Part shown: piece after piece, positions 11,163 through 22,459 of the stretch
Numbering within the stretch: the stretch's first letter is position 1
Layout of the letters: each line of letters begins with the position of its first letter
Assembly (NCBI RefSeq): GCF_020541265.1
Contig: NZ_CP045925.1
Coordinates: 558,001 to 622,000 of the forward strand
Length of the DNA stretch: 64,000 nt
DNA from: Profftia lariciata
Lineage (GTDB): Bacteria > Pseudomonadota > Gammaproteobacteria > Enterobacterales > Enterobacteriaceae
Direction: 5' to 3'
The notes under the pieces: model-generated
What the model was told of the DNA's origin: nothing
Seen by the model: the letters and a program-made list of their open reading frames with translations, nothing else
The model's database searches: none
Translations under genes and position numbers: made by a program

Positions 11163-12165
11163 AAAATTTTCCTTCTAAAGAATATAGAGTCGCAGTTTAT
11201 ACAAAAATAAATATTCTTATTATTTCAATAATAGTGATTAAATTATTAATTAATAATATTATTTTGTATATAATATATATCTTAAAGATGACTTCTTATT
11301 ATACGGTAATATAATATATTATTAATAATCATTTTAATATTATTTTGTTTTGATTTTAAATAATTATATACTCTATAATGTTAAGTTTAAACGTAATATA
11401 AAAATATCTATTATTTAGAGACTTTACTTTATATATTGTTATTTATTGATTAATCCTAATAATTTTTGCTATATAGTTCACTGCTCTTTATACTAATACA
11501 ACTTACTAAATATTTAATTAGTATGCATATTTTAAAATTTATTAATATATAATGGATGATTAATAATTGATTATCACTAATAATACATTACAGTATATAT
11601 AAAATTGTTTATATTTTATCTCATTGATATCATAACAAATAATACATTATAATATTTACTAATTTTTAGTAAACGACTATCTTCTTGTTATTTTTAAATA
11701 CTTAACTTTCTAAATTAACTTATATAAAATATTTTTTCTATTTGATAAGGATTATAAAATTACAATTAACTAAAATATTTAATATTATACTATTATAATA
11801 AAAAATATATATTTATAGTTATGATATAAATTGTACCTTATATATTATTTATGTACTTAAATTACTTCATTATATAGGCAAGAAATTATAAAAAATATTA
11901 TTAATTAAATTACTAATAATATTTTTTATTATTATAAATATCCTCATTATTCTTATTAATAAAGAATCATAGATAATAAATTTATGTATTATAATAGCAA
12001 TGAAATCAATGCATTTTTTAGATATAATTTTATTTTATATAATTAATATATTATTTTATATTAAAAGTAATTTAATTATTATAGAGCATTATACAATATA
12101 AATAATTAATATACATTAGTCTATTTCTTAAAAAGAATTATCTGCGTTATAATTAATAACATATA
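11163..12165. other. A/T desert between the divergent hldD and mgtA
   Basis: No gene recognised. It should hold the promoters of the divergent LPS operon and mgtA, but -10-like A/T words are everywhere, so none can be called. A small inverted repeat (ttctt-aaa-aagaa, about 12126-12138) sits just before the hairpin at 12166. Confidence 0.5.
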
Positions 12166-12186
12166 TTATCCTTTTTTAAAGGATAA
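12166..12186 (+). promoter_or_regulatory. Hairpin that buries the mgtA Shine-Dalgarno
   Basis: The perfect inverted repeat ttatccttt-ttt-aaaggataa has its right arm containing AAAGGA, the only good ribosome site before the ATG at 12195. In the folded mRNA the site would be paired. In enteric relatives mgtA expression is controlled through structures in its leader RNA, so translational gating is plausible. This leader does not resemble the E. coli mgtA leader in sequence. Confidence 0.45.
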
Positions 12187-12194
12187 GATATATA

Positions 12195-15005
12195 ATGAAG
12201 TATTTTAATATAATTAAAATACTTATTAAACAAAAAAACATTTTATTAGTTAAGATATGCTTATTTGATTTATTTAACATAAGCTATGAGTATTATATTA
12301 TGATCCAAATAATAAAAAATATAATAACTAAAATATATGGTGATAAAACTAGCCAACAAGATACTTATCTTATTGAAGATGAGTCTATAGTTAGTATAGA
12401 TACCACTATTTCTAAGTTTACTTCTAATATTAATGGGTTAACAGAAGACGATGCATATAAACGTCTACTAGCAATAGGGCCTAATTATATAACCCATGCA
12501 CAACAATCATTTATTGTATCACAATTGATTAATATATTTAAAAATCCATTTATTTTTATACTGCTATTTATAGCTATAATTATCTTCTTGACTGATTATG
12601 TTTTACCTCTATATCGCAGTGAAGAGCCTAATACAATTAATATAATTATAATTTTAATAATGATATCTTTAAGTGGCTTACTATGTTTTTATCAGGAGTT
12701 TCGCACTAATAAAATTATTAATAATCTTAAATATTTAGTACATAATAATGTAACCGTACTACGTAGATCAGATTTAACTGAAAAAACACAATATAAGAGC
12801 ATTCCTTTTCAAGAACTAGTACCAGGTGATATTATTTTACTATCTGATGGAGATTTAATTCCGGCTGATATTAAATTAATTGAGTCTCATAATTTATTTG
12901 TTAATCAATCAGCATTTACTGGTGAGGCTATTTCCATTGCAAAATATGTAACAACTGCAGACATTAAACAAAAAATATGTAACAATACGGTAAATAAAAT
13001 CTTTGATTTATCAAATATTTGTATGATGGGGACTAACGTATCTAGCGGTACTGCAAAAGCTATTGTGGTGGCAACAGGAGTGAAAACTTATTTTGGTTCA
13101 CTAGCGCAATCTGTAATTAATACTCGTTCACAAACTGCATTTGATCATGGGCTTAATAAAATTAGTAAAATGTTAATACGCTTTATGCTGATAATAGTAC
13201 CAATAGTTTTTTTCATTAATGGTCTTACTAAAGGATGTTGGACTGACGCCGCATTATTTGCTTTAGCTGTTTCAGTAGGATTAACACCTGAAATGTTTCC
13301 TGTGATTATTAGTTCTAATCTTACTAGGGGAGCAATTAAGTTATCTAAAAATAAAGTTATTGTAAAACGTTTAAATGCCATACAAAACCTAGGTGCTATG
13401 GATGTATTATGCACTGATAAGACAGGTACTTTGACAAAAGATTGCATCATTCTTAATAATTATATAGACATTAATGGATATAAAAATCAAAAAATATTAC
13501 AATTAGCATGGCTTAATAGTTATTATCAAAGTGAAGCAAGCAATCTTATGGATAAAGCAATTATTAAATATACTCAAAAATATCCTGAGATTCAAGAGAT
13601 AGCACAATTCAGCAAAATTGGAGAATTACCTTTCGACTTTATACGTCGCTTATTATCTGTTGTTGTTAGCGATAAACAACATCAACATACTTTAATTTGT
13701 AAAGGAGCAGTTGAAGAAATGTTATCTATTGCAACTCATACTATAGATAATGAGAATATTTTACCACTAAATGATAAGATGCGAACTAAACTTCTTCAGT
13801 TAGCTAATCATTATAATCAAAAAGGTTTTCGAGTACTTATGATAGGTACACGTAATTTTGGTGTAAAAGGATGTATTCTACCAATAAACAATAATCATGA
13901 ACAAAATTTAGTAATACACGGTCTACTCACTTTTTTAGATCCACCAAAATCATCCGCTGCAGAAGCTATTTTAGCTTTACACAAACAAGGTATTATTATT
14001 AAAGTGCTGACCGGTGATGCTCCAATAATAACTAATAAAATTTGTCAAGATTTAGGTTTAGAGACAAGCAAAATGTTATTGGGTGATCAAATTGAAAATA
14101 TGAACGATCAACAACTTGCGGAATTAGTTGAACAGCATACTGTATTTACTAAATTAGCTCCACTACAAAAGTCACGTATACTTAAGATATTAATGAGTAA
14201 TGGTCATACTGTTGGTTTTTTAGGAGATGCTATTAATGATGCACCAGCTTTAAGAGATGCTGATGTTGGTATTTCCGTAGATACGGGAACTAATATCGCT
14301 AAAGAATCTGCTGATATTGTCTTACTAGAAAAAAATCTACAAGTACTAGAAAAAGCTATTATTATTGGACGTGAGACTTTTGGTAATATTATCAAATATT
14401 TACATATGACAGCTAGTGCTAATTTTGGTAATGTATTATCAGTCGTCGTAGCAAGTTTTTTTATACCGTTTCTACCAATGTTAGCTATTCAGTTATTATT
14501 ACAAAATTTAATTTATGATATCTCACAATTTATTTTATCGTGGGATGTAATGGATAAGGAATTCTTGCAAAAACCACGTCAATGGGATGTCAATAATATT
14601 AATCGTTTTATTTTATGGTTTGGACCTACGTCATCAATTTTTGATATTATTACTTATGCTATTATGTGGTTTGTTTTTACCGCTAATAGTATTGAATATC
14701 AAGGAATTTTTCAGTCTGGATGGTTTATTGAAAGTCTATTATCACAAATGTTAGTTGTACATATGCTTCGTACACAAAAAATTCCTTTTATACAAAGTAC
14801 TGCAGCATTACCAGTAAGCTTAATAACAATAATTATTATAATATTAAGTATTTATATTCCATTTTCATCGTTTGGTCATTTGTTTGGTTTGCAACCCTTA
14901 CCATGGCAATACTTTCCATGGTTAGTTAGTATATTATTTAGTTATTGCGTTATCACTCAAGTTATGAAAAGTATATATATCAACTGTTTTAGACAGTGGT
15001 TTTGA
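12195..15005 (+). CDS. mgtA: Magnesium-importing P-type ATPase (MgtA/MgtB)
   Basis: An inner-membrane P3B-type ATPase bringing Mg2+ into the cytoplasm, 936 aa from this start (E. coli 898). Seen: cation ATPase N-terminal domain, TM pairs near residues 115-165, the actuator loop with TGEA, TM segments near 325-375 with GLTPEMFPV, the phosphorylation motif CTDKTGTLT near residue 407, KGAVEEM, GDAINDAPALRDADVGISV, and C-terminal TMs with SIFDIITYAIMW. Oddities: TGES reads TGEA, and the hinge motif GDGIND reads GDAIND. Start: 12195 has AAGGA 11 nt upstream, the spacing also used by ubiF, and the frame is open. The family-like start is Met36 (12300, giving 901 aa, with GAG upstream), so the first 35 hydrophobic/basic residues may be extra or untranslated. 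Confidence 0.93.
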   Translation: MKYFNIIKILIKQKNILLVKICLFDLFNISYEYYIMIQIIKNIITKIYGDKTSQQDTYLIEDESIVSIDTTISKFTSNINGLTEDDAYKRLLAIGPNYITHAQQSFIVSQLINIFKNPFIFILLFIAIIIFLTDYVLPLYRSEEPNTINIIIILIMISLSGLLCFYQEFRTNKIINNLKYLVHNNVTVLRRSDLTEKTQYKSIPFQELVPGDIILLSDGDLIPADIKLIESHNLFVNQSAFTGEAISIAKYVTTADIKQKICNNTVNKIFDLSNICMMGTNVSSGTAKAIVVATGVKTYFGSLAQSVINTRSQTAFDHGLNKISKMLIRFMLIIVPIVFFINGLTKGCWTDAALFALAVSVGLTPEMFPVIISSNLTRGAIKLSKNKVIVKRLNAIQNLGAMDVLCTDKTGTLTKDCIILNNYIDINGYKNQKILQLAWLNSYYQSEASNLMDKAIIKYTQKYPEIQEIAQFSKIGELPFDFIRRLLSVVVSDKQHQHTLICKGAVEEMLSIATHTIDNENILPLNDKMRTKLLQLANHYNQKGFRVLMIGTRNFGVKGCILPINNNHEQNLVIHGLLTFLDPPKSSAAEAILALHKQGIIIKVLTGDAPIITNKICQDLGLETSKMLLGDQIENMNDQQLAELVEQHTVFTKLAPLQKSRILKILMSNGHTVGFLGDAINDAPALRDADVGISVDTGTNIAKESADIVLLEKNLQVLEKAIIIGRETFGNIIKYLHMTASANFGNVLSVVVASFFIPFLPMLAIQLLLQNLIYDISQFILSWDVMDKEFLQKPRQWDVNNINRFILWFGPTSSIFDIITYAIMWFVFTANSIEYQGIFQSGWFIESLLSQMLVVHMLRTQKIPFIQSTAALPVSLITIIIIILSIYIPFSSFGHLFGLQPLPWQYFPWLVSILFSYCVITQVMKSIYINCFRQWF

Positions 15006-15167
15006 TGTAATATTTTTTAAAGTTTATTAATATAGTTATATATAAAATTTAAAGGTAATATAAATAAAATTATTTTTATAATTACTTTTTATGATACAAA
15101 ATTGTTTATTAATATAGATAAAGACAATATTTAATTTAACAAACTAATTAAAGATAGATTTTTTAAA

Positions 15168-15335
15168 TTATTTAATTTTAGCCTCTTTGTAAATAAAATA
15201 CTGACGTATGATAGGATCAAATTTTTTTAATTGCATTTTTTCTGGTTTAGTACGTTTATTTTTGGTAGTCGTATAAAAATGACCAGTACCAGCAGAAGAA
15301 ACTAGTTTTATTTTTTCTCTAATAGATTTAGCCAT
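15168..15335 (-). CDS. rpmG: 50S ribosomal protein L33
   Basis: A 55-aa ribosomal protein, exactly the E. coli length and almost identical: MAKSIREKIKLVSSAGTGHF, then YTTTKNKRTKPEKMQLKKFD, ending IYKEAKIK. It lies at the edge of the large-subunit E site. The Shine-Dalgarno AAGGA is 7 nt upstream of the ATG. In relatives it is co-transcribed behind rpmB (L28); I see no L28 sequence in the 1.6 kb upstream, so rpmB must lie elsewhere. It converges on mgtA with 162 nt between the stops, and no clear terminator hairpin is seen there. Confidence 0.97.
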   Translation of the reverse strand: MAKSIREKIKLVSSAGTGHFYTTTKNKRTKPEKMQLKKFDPIIRQYFIYKEAKIK

Positions 15336-16989
15336 ATTTAGTTCCTTAATAATGTTTATGAAGATGTATTAATATCAAGAAAGTTGTTTTATAAAAAAGA
15401 TATTTATAGATTCTTGTATTTTAGTAAAAATATAAAGTTATAAAACTCGTGTATTGTTTATTGTAAAATATATGTTTCAATAAAGTTAAATATGTAATAC
15501 TTATAAATCAGTTGAGATTTACTTAAATAAAAAATAAAAATTATTAAGCATATATTTATACAAATAAAGTAAAAAATATATTTTTTGAAAATTATAAGTT
15601 TTAAAAAAATTTATAAAAATACAAAATATTATTTAATAATAAGTATTATTTATTATGATAATATATTATTAATGAGTATTTATTATTTATAACTATCTAC
15701 TATATTTTACAGAAAATTTATTTTTATTTAAAAGTATAAAATAACTGAAATATATTATTAGTAGTAATAATATTCTATTATAAAATAATATTAATTATTT
15801 AGCAATAAATAATAATTTAGTTTAATAATAATCAGATTTATAATAAATTTATTTAAAAAATTTACTTATTTTTAATAACAAATCTTACTATAAACTTTAT
15901 AAGTTACTTATATTATTAATAACATATATATTTTCGTAATTTATGATTTGTAATAATCAGGCTAATATTTATTATCTATAATATATGTTTAATAACATTA
16001 TTAAAATAATACACCGATATATGGTAATTATTTAGTAAATAATCTATAAAATATACTTTTTACTCAAAGACCTACTGAAAATAATTTGTATATTTTGTGG
16101 AATTAAGTTTAACAATTGTATTGTTGACATATATGCACAGAAAAGTATATAATTTATAATTATAAAATTTGTTTTTATAAACTTATTTAATTCAACATAT
16201 TTAATTATAGTAATTTTTTATTACTTTGTATTTAAGATGCATTACTTTAAGTAAAATAAAATTCTTTATATTTCATCAAAGAACATATACTTTTGTAAAA
16301 GATATAAAATAGTTATTACATAGTTTGATTTATTTATTCTGTTGTACTTTATTTTTACTAAAATTAGTATTATATGTGTTGAGTATTTTACATCCAGCAT
16401 TAATATAAATTATTTTTTTATATAAGTTTTTTGAAAATTAATTTTAATTATTACAACTAATATTAGTATCAAAAAATATATTGTTTTATTTTTATATTAA
16501 ATAAATATATCAATATTATTTATAATACAATGCAGTTAAATAATTATATGATAATATCACTTGTAATTTTTTATTTTTTATTAATTGATAATTACATTAT
16601 TAGTAATAACTAGTATCTTATCATCTCAATAGATACATTCTTATCTATTATCAGTAAATAAATATGCATGTATATTAAAAAATTAATATTATTTATTTTT
16701 TTAATTTAACTTATTAAAGTTTTTATAATTTAGAAAAGTATATTTATTATAAAATTATTTGTATGATAAAATTAATAATTTTGCATGAATCATAATTATA
16801 TTTTTTAAAAAATAAATAAAATTATTGATTAATAAATTATTAATGAATATTAAGTATATTATGTTTTTTTGTTATTTTTAATGTTATTGTCTAATTATTA
16901 AGAAGCAATAAGATATAAAACATTTTAAAAATACAATATTGTATTGTATACAAAATAATTATTAATGATCAATAATAATATAAATTATA
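15336..16989. other. A/T desert upstream of rpmG
   Basis: No gene or relic recognised; rpmB, expected here from relatives, is not detectable in any frame. Only low-complexity A/T sequence with short imperfect repeats. Confidence 0.6.
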
Positions 16990-17081
16990 TGGCGGTGAGA
17001 GAGGGATTTGAACCCTCGATACGCTTGTATGCATATACACGCTTTCCAAGCGTGCTCTTTCAACCACTCAGACACCTCACC
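16990..17081 (-). tRNA. tRNA-Ser (anticodon GGA)
   Basis: A 92-nt class II tRNA with encoded CCA: acceptor GGTGAGG, anticodon stem-loop CACGC-TTGGAAA-GCGTG giving GGA, a long variable arm, T-arm GAGGG-TTCAAAT-CCCTC and discriminator G. It closely resembles E. coli serW/serX and reads UCC/UCU. It stands alone, with deserts on both sides. Confidence 0.97.
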
Positions 17082-18529
17082 ATTAATGCATATAAATTTT
17101 TTTATTAATAATTAATATAATAAAATAATATATAATTAGTCAATATTATTTTTATTGATAAATCTTAATTTTTATTTTTATATATTTTCTAATATTGATA
17201 ATATTTATTATAATTATTTGATTCTAGTAATCATATACGTGCTATATATTTTAAAGTAATATATATTATTATATAAATAATTAATATAATATTTTTCACT
17301 TAATTTAAGTATATCACAAAAAGCTAATACTCAGTTATAGTAAACACATTGCATATTAATTTATACTATAAAAATTTTCTGAAAAATGTATTATATTATT
17401 AATATTACAATATGTGTTTTTAATGTATAAAAAATATTTTTAGATAAATATTATTTTGATAATTTATAAAAAAAGATTTTATATACCATTAATTATAATT
17501 AATAACATAATATTAATTATTAATAATATATTGTATGAATAATATTCATTTATTATTTAATAAAATATTTAGTAGAATATATATGTATTATTTTATTATA
17601 CTGTTTGCTAAAATTATATGAAGTAATATTTTAAATAAGCATATTATATTTTATAATAATTTGATATTTATTGCTTACTTCAGCATAATAAAGTTAGTTT
17701 AATTGGTAATAATGTACTTATAAACTTAATAATTTATTTTAATGTATTTAAACTATTAAATATATATCATATATATAATATATGGTATATATTTAATAAT
17801 AATATTTTTATTAGTAATAAATAGTATTAATATTATTTCTTAATTAAGATAATATCTTTTATTATAAATAATATTATTTATATACTTGTATGTTAAAAAA
17901 TTCTTTAATAAATAGAATTTATTTAAGTTTTTTGATAAAATAGCTAGATAAAATCAGTATATATTGTAACGATTATTTATTATATATTGTATTGCTTAAA
18001 CAAAAGATATTTATAATATATTTATTATTAAATATAATGCAAAATTACTTATAATATGTAAAATTATTTAAAATATGATTAAATCATTATTAGTGAATAA
18101 TAAATTATATTTTAATATAAAGTAGATAAAATATTAATTTTTTATCATACAAATAGTATTTTTAAGATTAATAATATAGTAACATACTATATTATTAATC
18201 TATAATAATATAGATTTATAAATCTATCAATCTAAAAAATAATTAAAAATATTTATATTAAAATAATTAGTAGTTACTATCATTATAAAATATAAATATT
18301 TTATACAAAAATAATATAAAAAAATTTTTAATATATGGTTTATTACATAAAAATTTATTATCTAATAATAACAAAAAAATATTAAAAATATATAACTCTA
18401 TTGCTATAAATTTTTTATTTAGTTGTGTTATTATCATAATAAATAACACCATTTAAGTTAATGAGTATATTGCTGATTTATATATTAACTATTATAGTTA
18501 TTATTCTATTTTAATAAAAGGAATATAAT
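17082..18529. other. A/T desert upstream of ppa
   Basis: No gene recognised. It carries the strong inverted repeat at 18165-18201 and, at 18516-18529, the ppa Shine-Dalgarno (AAGGA). Confidence 0.6.
18165..18201. repeat. Perfect inverted repeat, 17-bp arms, 3-nt spacer
   Basis: The left arm agattaataatatagta is followed by spacer aca and the exact reverse complement. It lies 330 bp upstream of ppa with no T-run. It is probably not a terminator, since no gene ends nearby. Confidence 0.85.
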
Positions 18530-19060
18530 ATGAGTTTACTTAATATCCCTGCTGGTAAAAATATTCCAAATGATATCTATGTAATTATTGAAATACCAGC
18601 TAATTTAGTGCCAATAAAATATGAAGTAAATAAAAAAAATGGATGTTTATTTGTAGATCGTTTTATGTCTACTACTATGTATTATCCATGTAATTACGGC
18701 TATATTAATAATACACTTTCTTTAGATGGCGATCCAGTAGATGTATTAGTTCCAACACCACATCCACTTCAACCAACTTCAATTATTGGTTGTCGTCCAG
18801 TTGGTATATTGAAGATGACTGATGAAGCTGGTGAAGATGTAAAATTAGTTGCTGTTCCAAATAATAAAATGACAACAGAATATAATCATATTAAAGATGT
18901 TCAAGATTTACCTGATATTTTATTATCTCAAATATTACATTTTTTTAAACATTATAAAGATTTAGAAAAAGAAAAATGGGTTAAAATAGACGGTTGGTAC
19001 AACGCTCAAGCAGCTAAAGATGAAATAATGTCTTCTTTTAAGCGTGCTCATATCAAATAG
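18530..19060 (+). CDS. ppa: Inorganic pyrophosphatase
   Basis: A cytoplasmic hexameric Mg2+-dependent enzyme splitting PPi to phosphate, pulling biosynthetic reactions forward. It is 176 aa, identical in length to E. coli. Seen: VPIKYEVNKKNG, FVDRFMSTTMYYPCNYGYIN, the signature DGDPVDVLV with the metal-binding Asp residues (about 65-71), and DEAGEDVKLVAVP. The Shine-Dalgarno AAGGA is 7 nt from the ATG. It stands alone and is one of the best conserved genes in the window. Confidence 0.97.
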   Translation: MSLLNIPAGKNIPNDIYVIIEIPANLVPIKYEVNKKNGCLFVDRFMSTTMYYPCNYGYINNTLSLDGDPVDVLVPTPHPLQPTSIIGCRPVGILKMTDEAGEDVKLVAVPNNKMTTEYNHIKDVQDLPDILLSQILHFFKHYKDLEKEKWVKIDGWYNAQAAKDEIMSSFKRAHIK

Positions 19061-21082
19061 TATTTTATACTTATTCAATAATATCATATGCAATAAAATT
19101 TTATTTTTCTGATTATTAAATATTTTTATTAGTTATCAATATGTAACCTTTAAAAAGCATACATAAAATTTATATATATGTTAAACATTATTTAATAAAA
19201 TTTATTTATTAAATAAACATTTTTAGTAAAACCTACTTTGTCTTACCAAAAATATTTTTTATTTAATACATATATATGTTGGGATAAAAGATAACACTGA
19301 TATATTAATATTTTATTAATTTTATTTAAAATTTAATTATTACATAACAATATATCGTTATGTAATAATTAAATATTAGTTAAATATAGATTTATTAGTT
19401 TCATAAGATGAGTTAAGATAGAGATATATTTATATAATCAAATGAATAAATAATATTACTATTAATTATAATAAAATAATTATTTATCTTATATTGTTGA
19501 ATTGATAAATTAAGTAGTCATTAATTATATTAATTAATAACAATTTTATTTATTATATTTTTTATATATTTTTATAACATTTATTTTTATAAAAAAGATA
19601 ATTATATATTATAAATAATTTTTTATAAAAAAATTTATATTATTATATGCTATATTAAAGAATATAAAAGAATTTATAAAACAATTATTAATATATATCT
19701 TTATAAGAGTTATATTTATTTTTATATATAAAAAATATTAATTATTAGATAATCTGTCGTATTTTAAATATAAAATATTCTTTAAGATAATATATTAAAT
19801 CTTATTGATTAACACTGATAATATTAATTATTTAGAGTATTTTATCAGTAATGATTAGAAGTACTAGATTTTTAAATAAAATAAAATATTTCAATAATAG
19901 ATTTTCGAGTAATGAATAATGATCATGATTCTATTAAACAACTTTTATAAGTTTTATTAAGACCTTTATAATATAGACAATATATACCCCTTTATAGTCA
20001 GTAAGAATATGATTGTATATACGATATATATAGATAGTTTTATAAAAAATATCTAAGATAGATTAACTATAATACATATATTATACATATATTCTATATT
20101 TTAGAATTTTCTGATTATATTAATCATTATCATACTAATGCGACAATAAGATAATTAATTCATATTAATTGTATTGCATATAAAAATTAATATAATTATT
20201 TATTCTGAATAAATTTACAACAATTATTATTCTTTAAATATTAATTCAATAAAAGAGATATTATGTGCTACACTCAGTTAATGCAAGAGTAATATAATCT
20301 ATGATTATAGAATACTTAATATATTAAAAAATATTAATGTAATAATATCTTTTAACTAAATAAATTTAATATGCTAATAATATTATATATATTTTATCAC
20401 TAAGATACAGTAACAATAATTTTTTATCTTTTTTAAAAATCACTCTTATTAAAAATAAATTATTTTATTTTTAAAAATAGTTATTTTTAAATTTTAATAT
20501 TTATTTATTATTAAATTAATTATATACATGACTATAATTTAGTTAAATAATATTAATTTACTAAAAAAGATAATAATACTTTTAATGTTTATAAACTAGA
20601 TTTACAATTATTTTTTAGCACTTAATAAATCTATATTCTATAGATAATTAAGAAATTATTATTTATATATTTCTAATAATTTTATTTTTATAATAAAAAC
20701 TGAATAATTAACAAAATTCTAATAGGAATATTTTTAATATATTTAATAAAACATTTACTTAAATTTCTAGATATTTATGATAATAATAAATTATTAATTA
20801 TCTGATATTTTAATAAATATTTTAATACTATTCATAACAATTAATAATACCTTAATGTCAGTATTTAAAATTAGTGATGCTAAATAGATATTTTGAATAG
20901 TTGTATGAGTACTTCACTTCTGAAAGATCCTATCTAATATTTTTAGTATTAGTAAGTATAAATAGAAAAATATTATCCAATAAAATACTTGTATATATTA
21001 TATCTTGCAAAATAATAAGATATATTTTAAAGGTAAGTTATAGATTTGTATAAATATTTCTTATTTAAAAGCATGATAACTT
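19061..21082. other. A/T desert; its right end probably holds the erased 5' part of cysJ
   Basis: No intact gene. From about 20450 to 21082 the position corresponds to the missing CysJ flavodoxin domain. Just before 21083 another frame reads TYGDYVYRV, compatible with the family's SLGDSSYEF, which suggests a frameshift; further upstream only stops are seen. The inverted repeat at 19331-19374 is listed separately. A slightly less A/T-rich patch at 19900-20020 could not be identified. Confidence 0.5.
19331..19374. repeat. Perfect inverted repeat, 18-bp arms, 8-nt spacer
   Basis: The left arm atttaattattacataac and its exact complement flank aatatatc. It starts 270 nt past the ppa stop. No T-run follows, so it is at best a weak terminator for ppa. 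It belongs to the A/T palindrome series of this window. Confidence 0.85.
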
Positions 21083-22459
21083 ATGGGGATTACGTGTACC
21101 GTGTTTAACTTAATAAACAATTTTTATAAAATATTTCATCAGATTATAAAAAACCTCAAGATGCCTACAAATTATTTAATTAACTATCGTATATTAAAAT
21201 ATGTCAATTTTTATATTCATAGTCAACTTATAATAAAAAAATGGTATAAACAAATTATTAAATTTATTCAACAAACATTATTCCAAAGAATAAAAAAACA
21301 GGAGATAACTAAATGTACTAGTAATTCAGTACAAAAATTAAATAATTATTTTAATGGCATAAAATTATTAACAGCGACTATCATGATAAATAAAAAAATT
21401 ACTGGTTATTATTCTAATAAAGAAGTACACCATCTAGTAATAAATTTAGGTAATTCTAATTTATCTTATCATCCAGGTGATGCATTAGGCGTGTTGTATC
21501 AGAATAATTCTGCACTAGTAGAAAAAATTATCGAACTAGTATGGTGCACAGGTAATGAAAAAGTAATACTTGATAAACATCATATAACTTTACGTGAAGC
21601 ATTAACCAATAATTTTGAACTCACAAAAAATACTACTGTTATTGTAAAAAAGTATGCCGCCTTATCAAATAATAAATTTCTTATGAATTTAATAACTAAT
21701 AAAAATAATTTACAAAAATACGCTAATACAATAACTCTGTCTGATATGATGCAACAAGTTCCTACTCATTTAAGTGTTGAACAGTTATTATTATTGTTAA
21801 AACCAATGACACCACGTTTTTATTCTATTGCCTCTTCTCAAGAAAAAGTTGGTAATGAAGTTCATATAACTGTTGGCGTAGTACGTTATAAGATCAAGGG
21901 ATATATTCATACTGATGGGGCCTCTAGATATCTGACAGATAGAATGAAAAAAAATAGTAAATTACGTATTTTTATTAAACATAATAAAAATTTTCGCCTT
22001 CCTACTAATTCAAAAATTCCGATAATTATGATTGGCTCAGGTACTGGTATTGCGCCATTTCGAGCTTTTATCCAACAACGGGCTATAGAGAGATCTACAG
22101 GAATGAATTGGTTGTTTTTTGGTAACCAGCGTTTTAATCAAGATTTTCTTTACCAGGTAGAATGGCAGAATTATATTAAAAAAGGTATTCTATCTTGCAT
22201 AGATTTAGCATGGTCACGCGATCAAATACACAAAATATATGTCCAAGATAAACTTCGTGAACAAGGAGAAAAAGTATGGAATTGGATTCAACAAGGTGCA
22301 AATATTTATGTTTGTGGCAATGCAAGCTATATGGCTACAGAAGTTGAACTAGTTTTATTAGAAATATTTACTAAACATGGTAGAATGAAGATCGAAGAAG
22401 CCTATAAATTTTTAAATATAATGATTTTAAAAGGCCGCTATCAACGAGACGTATATTAA
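21083..22459 (+). CDS. cysJ: CysJ remnant: FAD/NADPH reductase part of sulfite reductase flavoprotein
   Basis: CysJ (599 aa in E. coli) passes NADPH electrons through FAD and FMN to the sulfite reductase hemoprotein CysI. This frame is 458 aa and lacks the FMN flavodoxin domain: residues 1-70 only weakly follow the end of it (FNLINNFYKIFHQIIKNLKM). From residue 95 the reductase part is complete: connecting/FAD domain with PGDALGVLYQN, FAD motif RFYSIASS (245-252), GVVRYKIKGYIHTDGAS, NADPH motif GSGTGIAPFRAF (318-329), WLFFGNQRF, DLAWSRDQ, IYVCGNASYM, and the terminal RYQRDVY carrying the aromatic that stacks on FAD. No internal stop or frameshift is present. No cysI or cysH is seen downstream. 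It may be a late pseudogene or a retained stand-alone NADPH-flavin reductase. The true start is unclear, as no Shine-Dalgarno supports 21083. Confidence 0.8.
   Translation: MGITCTVFNLINNFYKIFHQIIKNLKMPTNYLINYRILKYVNFYIHSQLIIKKWYKQIIKFIQQTLFQRIKKQEITKCTSNSVQKLNNYFNGIKLLTATIMINKKITGYYSNKEVHHLVINLGNSNLSYHPGDALGVLYQNNSALVEKIIELVWCTGNEKVILDKHHITLREALTNNFELTKNTTVIVKKYAALSNNKFLMNLITNKNNLQKYANTITLSDMMQQVPTHLSVEQLLLLLKPMTPRFYSIASSQEKVGNEVHITVGVVRYKIKGYIHTDGASRYLTDRMKKNSKLRIFIKHNKNFRLPTNSKIPIIMIGSGTGIAPFRAFIQQRAIERSTGMNWLFFGNQRFNQDFLYQVEWQNYIKKGILSCIDLAWSRDQIHKIYVQDKLREQGEKVWNWIQQGANIYVCGNASYMATEVELVLLEIFTKHGRMKIEEAYKFLNIMILKGRYQRDVY

Noticed and set aside
13145..13450. 101-codon minus-strand frame inside mgtA
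   Set aside because: Antisense shadow of the ATPase coding sequence, with no ribosome site or family resemblance. The frames at 14204-14395, 33062-33298, 8408-8605 and 60374-60568 are rejected for the same reason.
18267..18452. 61-codon minus-strand frame upstream of ppa
   Set aside because: Low-complexity Ile/Phe/Asn/Lys translation typical of random A/T sequence.
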